Assembly (NCBI RefSeq): GCF_963676275.1
Contig: NZ_OY781091.1
Coordinates: 3,760,775 to 3,824,774, forward strand
DNA length: 64,000 bases
Direction: 5' to 3'
DNA from: an uncultured Cohaesibacter sp.
GTDB taxonomy: Bacteria > Pseudomonadota > Alphaproteobacteria > Rhizobiales > Cohaesibacteraceae
The notes below the pieces were generated by a model that was not told the DNA's origin, did no database searches, and saw only the letters and a list, made by a program, of their open reading frames with translations. This document shows, piece after piece, positions 14,683 to 21,903 of the stretch; within the stretch, counting starts at the first letter, position 1; every line of letters starts with the position of its first letter. A program made the translations under genes and the position numbers.

Positions 14683-15931
14683 AGTTTTCGTCAGCAGACG
14701 TAGCGCGACGGAACAACAGTGCCCCACGACGCCATGTATTGATCTGGTTGAGGTTTGGTTTTCGCTTGCGGCCTGTTTCTGCATTGTAGATGGTGGTGCC
14801 ATTCCAACCATCCTGCCCCCATTCAAAGACACTGAGACCGGCCAGATTGGGCGAAGCCCGAAGATAACGGCGTTTCAATACCCATTTCTTGAGATGGCTA
14901 TGCCATTCCCAATCCACCCAGATCTCGTCTGGATCCTTGAGAGCTTCAGCGAGGCGCAAGAGTTGAACAGAGCGGGAGGAATTGAGTTTGATGAAGCCAT
15001 CATGGCGTTTAAACAGTTCCTCGCCGACAACAAGCACTTGGCCAGCTTTATCCCTAAACAGGACGGGCTCACTTTCATCCGCACCGAACGTGGACAGGAA
15101 CGCCGAAACATAGTCCGCATCCTCCAGTCCTTTGGGAAGCACTTCAGCTTGCACGGGACGCGCAATTGCTTTCATATCAGGAAGAGGATCGATGTGGGGC
15201 AAGGTGAGTTGTTTTGGGTTACTGAGCTGCAACTCACGCGGAATGGTTCCGTCCGCCCATGTTCGTCCTGGCGCATAGGCCCAGCCCATGTCTACACCGG
15301 CAGGATAATCAATCTCTTCTCCTGTGCCTGGATCGCTTCGGCGTACATGCTGGATGGACGGTGCGGTATCCGGAGCCTCCTTGCCCATCCGTTTGAGCTT
15401 GGCGCGACTGACAGGGCGCACGCCGCACCCGCATTTCCAACCATTGGGCGGGAAATAGGTCTGCCACCATGGATCATCAGCCCGAAGGATCAGGCCATCC
15501 CATGCTTCATGCTCCTCGCGTGGATGAAGCGGGATGCGTTCCCATGCATGCTTATACTGCCAATAGGGAAAGGCCTTAAGCGTGGCCGGATCGGTCATCT
15601 GCTTGTAGCGACCGGCGGCGTAGGCGGTTTTCAGGTTGGTCTCGTAGATGACACGGGCACGCCAGTTACGCCCCCCTTTATAATCCCAACCATGCTTTTT
15701 AACGATCTCGTCAAAGCGATCAATGAAACCGGGATGGTAGCTATCGTCTTTATCGAGCCAGCCCTTGAGCGGCATTCCCTTGGCAATTGCATCATCAATA
15801 GCCTGCTGGAAGTCTTCCAACAGCGCATCCTTTTGCGCACCGGCCACAACAAAAGAGCGATCATGGCCATGATGGAGCAGATCGGACCAGGTGCGGGTTG
15901 GCAGGCGCACTTTCTGGCGATGGAAGTCCAA
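14681..15931 (-). CDS. MuF-type head morphogenesis protein with C-terminal PBECR-like nuclease domain
   Basis: 416 residues counted from a TTG. Residues 1-190 are the MuF/SPP1 gp7 minor head domain (PTRTWSDLLHHGHDRSFVVAG; RARVIYETNLKTAYAAGRYKQM; HPREEHEAWDG; PPNGWKCGCGVRPV). Residues about 270-410 resemble phage Barnase-EndoU-ColicinE5/D-RelE-like (PBECR) domains: LRLAEALKDPDEIWVDWEWH, WVLKRRYL, and a basic tail. Such MuF-toxin fusions are a known family of phage polymorphic toxins injected with DNA. The frame has no ATG start. It stays open back through the end of the portal gene, where an A9 run offers a -1 frameshift (see findings). An alternative is initiation at TTG 15931 or ATT. Confidence 0.8.
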   Translation of the reverse strand: MDFHRQKVRLPTRTWSDLLHHGHDRSFVVAGAQKDALLEDFQQAIDDAIAKGMPLKGWLDKDDSYHPGFIDRFDEIVKKHGWDYKGGRNWRARVIYETNLKTAYAAGRYKQMTDPATLKAFPYWQYKHAWERIPLHPREEHEAWDGLILRADDPWWQTYFPPNGWKCGCGVRPVSRAKLKRMGKEAPDTAPSIQHVRRSDPGTGEEIDYPAGVDMGWAYAPGRTWADGTIPRELQLSNPKQLTLPHIDPLPDMKAIARPVQAEVLPKGLEDADYVSAFLSTFGADESEPVLFRDKAGQVLVVGEELFKRHDGFIKLNSSRSVQLLRLAEALKDPDEIWVDWEWHSHLKKWVLKRRYLRASPNLAGLSVFEWGQDGWNGTTIYNAETGRKRKPNLNQINTWRRGALLFRRATSADEN

Positions 15932-15963
15932 CGCCTCATCAAATGACCCAACCTCAGCAAAGC

Positions 15964-17574
15964 TTACTGGAATTTGGTCTTTTTTTTTGAGCCGACAGAC
16001 TTGGAAGGATAGATCCCCGTCTCGTCTATGATGTCAGATCGGCCCGTGATCTCGGAAAGAGCGATGGCGTCGCCCAGAATACGGCCCATCGGATCAATTT
16101 CTAGTTCACCAGACAGATCCAGCAAAGCCTTGGAGGCTTCACCAAAGCTGGTGACTTCGGCCAGTCTCTCGCGGATCCGCTCAAGCCAGATCTGCTGTTG
16201 AGGACCGGCCAGATCTTCCAACTGGTCAATCAGGTGAGCAACCGGACCTTCATCATCAGCAAAGGAGCTTTGCTGATCGTCAGAAGGAACCGTCACCTCA
16301 ACCGGAATCATTTCCGCATCAAATACGCTCGAGAGCCATTCCTGCAGGTTCTTTGGCTCGAAGCCCTGTCTGCGCGCAGCATCAAGGGAACGAATATCAG
16401 ACTGGCGACGCTCCGCTGTCTTCTTCTTCTGATCTTCTTCCTCGCTCTCATTGCGAGGACGTGGACGCCAGACAGTTGGCGATCTGGCACCCGGCCAGTT
16501 CAGCTCGGTAATCCAACGCAGCAGGGTTTCATTCAGCGTATCGGAAAGCTGGTCGCAGTCATCGTCAACGATACTGTCGGTCTCATCGGCATGGGTTTGG
16601 GCGGCGGCGCGAGAGCCTTGTCCTTTGACGCTGGTCGATAGCGTGCTGCCGAGAACCACCTCGGAGGTCTGCTCATCCCAGAACCGGCACCATTCCTCAT
16701 ATGAAGCATTGCCAGAACGGGCAGCCTCCAGAAAGCTGACCTCGGTTCCGATTGGCGCAACCAAAGCGCCCTGTTGCACCATGGCAATCAGGGAGTTTAG
16801 CAGTTTCTTCTGTTCATTGTCTGGAGTGCCAACCGCAAACTTGCCAAAAGGAATGGGGGCGGCAAATTTGTCCAGGAATTTCATCCAGAAGCCAACGCCC
16901 TCGCGCTTGAACAGCACATGCCAGAACAAGACGGAACCAAGGCCCAGACCGTAGGGATTGTTGCCTTCCGCCCCAAACCGGTGCGTGATGAACTTCCGTT
17001 TGGGAACGGCTTCCCCTTCAATGCTATTGCCCGGTGTCAGCAGACGCGGATTCCAGTCTTTGTCAAAGGCAAAGCGCATCGGATCATGGGACTTGATCCT
17101 GACTGGCACGACAAGCCCATCTGCATTGCGCCCCCAGACGATCTCCGAGATAGCAAAGCCCTTGAGGATCGCTTTCGCCAGATCCTTGCAAATGGCATCA
17201 AAGGGCAGCGCATCGAGTATTGCCTCAATGCCTTCCTTGGCCTTGACGTCCCGGTCTTCTTCGCTAGCCGCCTTCACGATCCATTCACGGCGCGTAATCT
17301 TGGAATAGCGCTTGCTGAGCGTTGCCTTCGCTCGGCCATCCTGCATCACCTCATCATAGAGTTTGAGGCCCTTGTGTGGGCCTTTCTCCTTGATGGTCGG
17401 ATCCTGCGGAACCAGAATGTCCGAATAAAAGGGAATGGTGATATCATTCTGTGCCGTCGCAATGAGCTGCCCGCCGTTTCTGGGCAGTGAAGCATTCGTC
17501 TCCGGCTTGGGCAAAGCGCTTGCTTGTTGAGCCGTCCGGTTGCGACCACGATTTCTGCGGGATTTGCGGCTCAT
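15964..17574 (-). CDS. Portal protein, DUF935 family (Mu gp29-like)
   Basis: 536 residues. Typical DUF935 features are a basic Arg-rich N-terminus, DGRAKATLSKRYSKITRREWIV, a KGFAISEIVWGR segment and a PYGLGLGSVLFWHVLFKREGVGFWMKFLDKFAAPIPFGKF core. The C-terminus is helical and ends in lysines. The dodecameric portal forms the DNA channel at one capsid vertex. It overlaps the terminase stop by ATGA. The last codons, TCA AAA AAA AAG, form an A AAA AAG heptamer followed eight codons later by the stop at 15964. Confidence 0.92.
   Translation of the reverse strand: MSRKSRRNRGRNRTAQQASALPKPETNASLPRNGGQLIATAQNDITIPFYSDILVPQDPTIKEKGPHKGLKLYDEVMQDGRAKATLSKRYSKITRREWIVKAASEEDRDVKAKEGIEAILDALPFDAICKDLAKAILKGFAISEIVWGRNADGLVVPVRIKSHDPMRFAFDKDWNPRLLTPGNSIEGEAVPKRKFITHRFGAEGNNPYGLGLGSVLFWHVLFKREGVGFWMKFLDKFAAPIPFGKFAVGTPDNEQKKLLNSLIAMVQQGALVAPIGTEVSFLEAARSGNASYEEWCRFWDEQTSEVVLGSTLSTSVKGQGSRAAAQTHADETDSIVDDDCDQLSDTLNETLLRWITELNWPGARSPTVWRPRPRNESEEEDQKKKTAERRQSDIRSLDAARRQGFEPKNLQEWLSSVFDAEMIPVEVTVPSDDQQSSFADDEGPVAHLIDQLEDLAGPQQQIWLERIRERLAEVTSFGEASKALLDLSGELEIDPMGRILGDAIALSEITGRSDIIDETGIYPSKSVGSKKKTKFQ
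15979..15989 (-). promoter_or_regulatory. Candidate -1 frameshift site, A AAA AAG heptamer in an A9 run
   Basis: On the - strand the portal frame reads TCA AAA AAA AAG ACC. The AAA and AAG codons can both slip by -1, as in E. coli dnaX. The -1 frame continues without a stop (D Q I P V S F A E V G S F D E A L) into the MuF protein. This would give a portal-MuF fusion. A homopolymer sequencing error is possible. Confidence 0.5.
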
Positions 17575-19217
17575 AGTCGATAGCCTCCTAACGTGCCCTG
17601 ACTGGTCGGGGCGGCAGTGGTGATACTGGTGGCGGTCAGAGTGGTGGCAGCCATTTCAATAGTGTGTTTCCAGAGCATTTCCAGACAGTCCGGCCCGTCA
17701 TCATGATCCGCCATCGGCCATTGCTGAAGCTGATCGATCAAGGTCTGCTGGCTCTTATGCAGGCGGATCGTCCCATCGGAGATCGGGATCTGAAGCCGCT
17801 CGATGCGCAGGTTCTTGTCAATGATCGGAGAGACCGGATAGGCAGGCAGGGCAAGGCCAGCATTTGCCGCCCGCTTGATCAATTCGGTGCGCAGGAATTC
17901 CTGAAACTGCACGACCTCGGCAAACCACATCTGGCATTGATATTCCCGCTGCATGGAAATGATATCAGCGATGATGAGATCCGGAACGCGACGGCGGATT
18001 GAAGCTTCCACGACATCGAGAATGGCGCTTTCCTTGTCATAGGCCCCAACCAATATGGCCGATGGGTCGCGATTGTGATTATTCTTACCAAGGGATGGGT
18101 CGACAGCGCCAAAGAACAACCAGTCCCGATTGATCCGTACCCACCATGCGATGCTCTGAAAGGGATTATCGAGCGCGAGGGGCTTGTTCTGATACTCGCT
18201 TTCAAAGGCGGCATGATCGCCCGCCCGCTCCTTCATCAGGAAAAGCAAAGAGTGATTGGCCGGCCAATTAAGAACCGCGCCCTTGTCCATCGCTTCCTTG
18301 TTGGCTGCATAGAAGGCATCAGCCTCCGGCTCGCCCTCATTGAGATAGGTTTCTTCCCATGCATCCCAGAGCGCCATATCATCCGGCCACTGGAGGATGG
18401 CGCGGAACTCAGTGACATGCCATCCGGGCTTTTTGGAATAGCGGACGATAACCGCATCAAAGTGCAAGACAGTCCCGGCATAAAGCACATCCATGGAGCC
18501 GTCGGTCGGGCCGAGCTTGAGAACGGCCTTGGCGATCCAGCTTTCCAACTTGTCGCGCTGTTTGGGGCTGGCAACATTCTCGTCGTTTTCGATATCGTCA
18601 AGGATGGCCAGGTCCGGACGATAAGGACCATGGCGACGGCCTCGGATTTTCTTGCCGGTACCGAAACCCTCCACCTTGACGTTGTTACGGGTGACGATAT
18701 CGCCCTCACGCCAGACACGGCCCTGCCCAAAGATCTCAGGGAAGTCATATTTGAGGCGCGGATTGACTTCCAGCTCGGCCTTGAGGGCTTCCAGCATCAC
18801 GGCTGCCTGTTCGAAGGCATCCATGATCAGGACAATATAATGCTTGAGCCCTCGGACGATGCACCAGAGCGGGAAAATGAGACTGATATGGGTGGATTTC
18901 GCAGACCCACGCGGCGCGATGACAAGCCGTTTTTGGCCGTCTTTCGTGGTCACCATCATCGGAAGGCCTTCATAAAGATGCTCATGCAACATGGATGGCG
19001 CTGAGGTCAGATAGTGCGGGAAATAGGTCTCGGCAAAAAAGCGATAGCCCGTCTCGGCATCCGTCACCTTCCTTTGTCTTTCGGCGCGCAAACGGGGATC
19101 AATCGGAAAGGCTTCCACCTCCAGCTCGATCTTCAGGCGGAAGGCTTCCGCCATATCGGTCAAGCCGTTCAGGAACTCCTTTGATTTGAGCTGCTTTTTA
19201 AGGGCTGGTTTGCTCAT
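17571..19217 (-). CDS. Terminase large subunit (Mu gp28-like)
   Basis: 548 residues. The N-terminal ATPase has a Walker A APRGSAKST at about 101-109 and a Walker B DLAILDDIEND near 205-214. The C-terminal RNase H-like nuclease begins with GAVDPSLGKNNHNRDPSAILVGAY, holding the first metal Asp. It packages DNA by the headful mechanism from integrated copies. It overlaps the small subunit and the portal genes by four bases on each side. Confidence 0.93.
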   Translation of the reverse strand: MSKPALKKQLKSKEFLNGLTDMAEAFRLKIELEVEAFPIDPRLRAERQRKVTDAETGYRFFAETYFPHYLTSAPSMLHEHLYEGLPMMVTTKDGQKRLVIAPRGSAKSTHISLIFPLWCIVRGLKHYIVLIMDAFEQAAVMLEALKAELEVNPRLKYDFPEIFGQGRVWREGDIVTRNNVKVEGFGTGKKIRGRRHGPYRPDLAILDDIENDENVASPKQRDKLESWIAKAVLKLGPTDGSMDVLYAGTVLHFDAVIVRYSKKPGWHVTEFRAILQWPDDMALWDAWEETYLNEGEPEADAFYAANKEAMDKGAVLNWPANHSLLFLMKERAGDHAAFESEYQNKPLALDNPFQSIAWWVRINRDWLFFGAVDPSLGKNNHNRDPSAILVGAYDKESAILDVVEASIRRRVPDLIIADIISMQREYQCQMWFAEVVQFQEFLRTELIKRAANAGLALPAYPVSPIIDKNLRIERLQIPISDGTIRLHKSQQTLIDQLQQWPMADHDDGPDCLEMLWKHTIEMAATTLTATSITTAAPTSQGTLGGYRL

Positions 19218-19714
19218 CCGTAAACCTCGACAAGGCGCTCGCCAAAGGGCTCAAGGATTTCCAGAAAGGCTGCGGCATGCTGGGGGTAGAATTCGCGAAT
19301 GAACTCGGCCTGCCGCTGCAGGACATCGTTGGCGACACCAAGCTCGGAAATCTTTGGCGCGACACGACCGGCACTGGCAACCATCTTGTTGAAGGCATCC
19401 GAAAGGCTGGCCATCGCCTTGACGCGTTCTTCCGGCGACAGATTGCCATCATCCTGCAATTGTTCAATGGTGGCTTTGAACAGCGTGACGAACTGCTCAA
19501 CCACACCGGAGACAACCGTCTCCAGCCCTTCACCCGCCATCATGTGCGCGGCTCGCGCCACATCCCAGTTGTCACCACTCTGCTTGGCGTCTCGCTTCCA
19601 GCGGCGTACGGTGGCCTCGGATACACCAATTGACAAGGCAATGACCGGAACAGACTGCTGATCCCAAATGTAGGCCCTGCGGGCATCGATCCTTTTTTCG
19701 TCTTTATGCGCCAT
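19214..19714 (-). CDS. Terminase small subunit (DUF1804, Mu gp27-like)
   Basis: 166 residues. The N-terminal HTH IALSIGVSEATVRRWKRDAK at about 27-46 binds DNA. Long helices follow, including an oligomerisation region. The family DUF1804 precedes the large terminase in Mu-like phages. The ATG overlaps nothing upstream and lies nine bases after the small coiled-coil gene. Confidence 0.82.
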   Translation of the reverse strand: MAHKDEKRIDARRAYIWDQQSVPVIALSIGVSEATVRRWKRDAKQSGDNWDVARAAHMMAGEGLETVVSGVVEQFVTLFKATIEQLQDDGNLSPEERVKAMASLSDAFNKMVASAGRVAPKISELGVANDVLQRQAEFIREFYPQHAAAFLEILEPFGERLVEVYG

Positions 19715-19723
19715 GGCCGGATA

Positions 19724-19930
19724 TCAGATCCCGATCTTGTCTTTGATGAAGGCAAAGCCAATCGAGATCACGCCAGAGGTGATCACCGAATTGGTGATAG
19801 AGCGTCTCTCGACCATGCGCAGGCGTTCATCCTGCTTTTCCAGGCGGTGATCAAGGCCATTGACCTTTCCATCGATCCCTTTCAGAAGGCCTTTGATTTC
19901 TCCAAGCTGCGCATGGATTTCCTCGGACAT
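19724..19930 (-). CDS. Small coiled-coil membrane protein (lysis-associated)
   Basis: 68 residues. The first 45 residues form a heptad coiled coil (LGEIKGLLKGIDGKVNGLDHRLEKQDERLRMVE), followed by a C-terminal hydrophobic helix (SVITSGVISIGFAFI). It resembles small Mu gp25/DUF2730-like or spanin/holin-partner proteins, but I cannot assign a family with certainty. It lies between the holin and the terminase small subunit. Confidence 0.55.
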   Translation of the reverse strand: MSEEIHAQLGEIKGLLKGIDGKVNGLDHRLEKQDERLRMVERRSITNSVITSGVISIGFAFIKDKIGI

Positions 19931-20355
19931 CAGGACTTTCTTTTCCGATAATTGAGGCCGCGAACAACCTTCTCAATTGGACGTGTGACGAAATAGGCAG
20001 AAAGGATCCAGCCAGCCCAGTCGCCGATTGGATCGGGCAGCTTGGCAACACTCCACTGGAAGTGGAACAGGCTGTCAGCGATGACTGCGCCGTAATAGGC
20101 AATGGTGGGATAGGCAAAGAGCGGACGGATCATGGCCGTGAGCCACCAGCCCTGTTCGGCAATCACAATGTCACGCGCGGCATTTCGAGCTGCGACATCC
20201 GCCTTGATCTCTTCAATGGTGACCTGCGCACCGATCTTGGTACGTTCTGTCAGACCATCAGCCTTATGCTCGAAATAGGACAGCACCCGGTCAACAATAT
20301 CGAGCCCGAAAAAGGAAAGGAGCTTGGTGCCAAGCTTGACGATCCAGCCAATCAT
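19930..20355 (-). CDS. Holin, 3TM (gene-transfer-agent type)
   Basis: 141 residues from the ATG at 20355, which overlaps the endolysin stop (ATGA). An N-terminal amphipathic helix (MIGWIVKLGTKLLSFFGLD) is followed by a helical region (QVTIEEIKADVAARNAARDIVIAEQGWW). Two hydrophobic helices follow (MIRPLFAYPTIAYYGAVIADSLF, WAGWILSAYFVTRPIEKVV). This is the pattern of the GTA holin_3TM family common in alphaproteobacterial phages and GTAs. It times lysis by making inner membrane holes. Confidence 0.78.
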   Translation of the reverse strand: MIGWIVKLGTKLLSFFGLDIVDRVLSYFEHKADGLTERTKIGAQVTIEEIKADVAARNAARDIVIAEQGWWLTAMIRPLFAYPTIAYYGAVIADSLFHFQWSVAKLPDPIGDWAGWILSAYFVTRPIEKVVRGLNYRKRKS

Positions 20356-21566
20356 CCCACATGCCTCCAGTTCTGCGCATCCATCAAGCGGCGCTGTTTG
20401 ATCTGATGGGCTACAAAGATGATGGCAAGGCCGACCAGACCAAAAGCCAGCCACTTGTTGTCAGCAATCAAAGTGAAGAGTGGTGATAGCTGCATCCGAA
20501 GAGACTGCAGAGTTGCGGTCATTTGGCCCAGACCATCAAGCAGGCCTCCGGGATCAGCCCCATCCAGTCCACCGGCAAGGGTGCCAGTTCCCAAAACTGC
20601 ACCGCCAAGCCGCGTTAGCCAATCGGCTTTCCTAACGGTGTCGGAACCGGATTTGCGCAAGTCTGCGACCGTCAGGCTATCCCGGCTATTGCCGAGCTGC
20701 AGGTTGATCGGTACAGCGACTTCGAGAGCCGACTGGGTTTTGGGGCCAACCATGCCGTCTGTCTTAAGGCCATGATCGACTTGAAAAGCCACCACTGCAC
20801 GGCGGGTAGCTGGGCCAAAATCGCTATCAACCTTGACATGATAACCTAACTCGCAGAGCCGCTCCTGCAAGGCCTTGACCATATAGCCTTCCGAGCCAAG
20901 CCGGAGCATGGTGAACCGAGCGGATGCTTTGCTCTTCCTTGCCCCTTCCGATCCGCTAAGGCGTTCATCGGCCTTGCGCATCAGGTTTGCATAATGGGTC
21001 ACCTGACCGGAGCCATTGTAACGGCGGGCAATCCCCTCCCAGTCTTTTTCGCGCAACTCGTCAGCAAGGCCGGAATTTTCAAGGAAGGACAGAAAGGCTT
21101 CGACACAATGGGTGCTGGATTGAGCCAATGCCAAGACGAATTCGGAAACAGTGCCATAGCCGCAAAGGCGATGATTGAACCCCATTCCCTGAAAGGAAGC
21201 ATAGGAAGCTGACTTCAACGCGGCCTCCTCATCGAGGCGCGCCCATTTTTCCATGAGCGTCCAGCGCTGATCGGAGCCTTTACCACCAAGGCCTTTATAG
21301 TTGGCACGAGACCATTGGCTTGCCGACAACCGCAAACTTAAGGCCTTCTTGCGCAGGCTCTTTGGCAATTGGCGATTAAAGATATGCTTTTCGGGAAGGA
21401 TGATCAGGCGACCTTGATCATCATAATCATCACCGTCACTCTCAACTTCAAGGATGGCTCGAAGAACATTGACCTCACAGCCGATACGACTGGCAAAGGC
21501 TTCAATGGTGGCTGTGATATCGGTGACTTCGCCACCGCCTTGGCGCAACTGGGCAACAACAGACAT
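20352..21566 (-). CDS. Endolysin: N-acetylmuramidase with peptidoglycan-binding domain and C-terminal membrane helix
   Basis: 404 residues from the ATG at 21566 (MSVVAQL). Residues about 15-210 form an N-acetylmuramidase (DUF3380-like) domain: ILEVESDGDDYDDQGRLIILPEKHIFNR with the catalytic Glu, then ASYASFQGMGFNHRLCGY. Residues 235-300 are a PG_binding_1 domain (LRLGSEGYMVKALQERLCELGY ... DFGPATRRAVVAFQ ... LKTDGMVGPKT). A hydrophobic helix near 375-395 (WLAFGLVGLAIIFVAHQI) ends in a basic tail, a topology unusual for a soluble endolysin. It opens the first late unit. Confidence 0.82.
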   Translation of the reverse strand: MSVVAQLRQGGGEVTDITATIEAFASRIGCEVNVLRAILEVESDGDDYDDQGRLIILPEKHIFNRQLPKSLRKKALSLRLSASQWSRANYKGLGGKGSDQRWTLMEKWARLDEEAALKSASYASFQGMGFNHRLCGYGTVSEFVLALAQSSTHCVEAFLSFLENSGLADELREKDWEGIARRYNGSGQVTHYANLMRKADERLSGSEGARKSKASARFTMLRLGSEGYMVKALQERLCELGYHVKVDSDFGPATRRAVVAFQVDHGLKTDGMVGPKTQSALEVAVPINLQLGNSRDSLTVADLRKSGSDTVRKADWLTRLGGAVLGTGTLAGGLDGADPGGLLDGLGQMTATLQSLRMQLSPLFTLIADNKWLAFGLVGLAIIFVAHQIKQRRLMDAQNWRHVG

Positions 21567-21903
21567 AACTGGCCTCGTGGAATTCGGGACGAATTTTGAG
21601 ACCAATGTCCTCTTTTATGTCTGGGGAAGCGCCGGAACTGTTCCTTGAACAAAAGAATGAAGAGCAGGTGAAATACGCGCTCTCCAAGGATAACATGTAT
21701 TGGCGCGGCAAAAACATCACTCAGCTATTGCCAGCATGTTTAATTTGAAAGAGCAAATACTGCGAATAAAGGAAAGGCAAGTTCCTCGTAACACCGCTGC
21801 TATCTGATTTTACACTAAATGATTGATGCTCTGGCTTATTATCCCGTTCTGCGATAATCTCCACCTTGAGTTGAATTTAGTATTCTTTAGGATGAATGAC
21901 CGA
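21567..21903. promoter_or_regulatory. Divergent region between lysis unit and HEPN-STAND gene, with dyad GGAACTGTTCC (21634-21644)
   Basis: The perfect dyad lies 68 bp before the endolysin start. On the - strand it reads GGAACAGTTCCGGCG and is followed 13 bases later by ACATAAAAG, a possible -10. The rest is AT-rich and leads into the HEPN-STAND gene; no other coding frame is convincing. Confidence 0.5.

Noticed and set aside
14894-15946. 350-codon + strand frame
   Set aside because: Antisense to the MuF-type gene; no recognisable domain and no ribosome site.
18075-19004. 309-codon + strand frame
   Set aside because: Lies opposite the large terminase gene, which has Walker and nuclease motifs.
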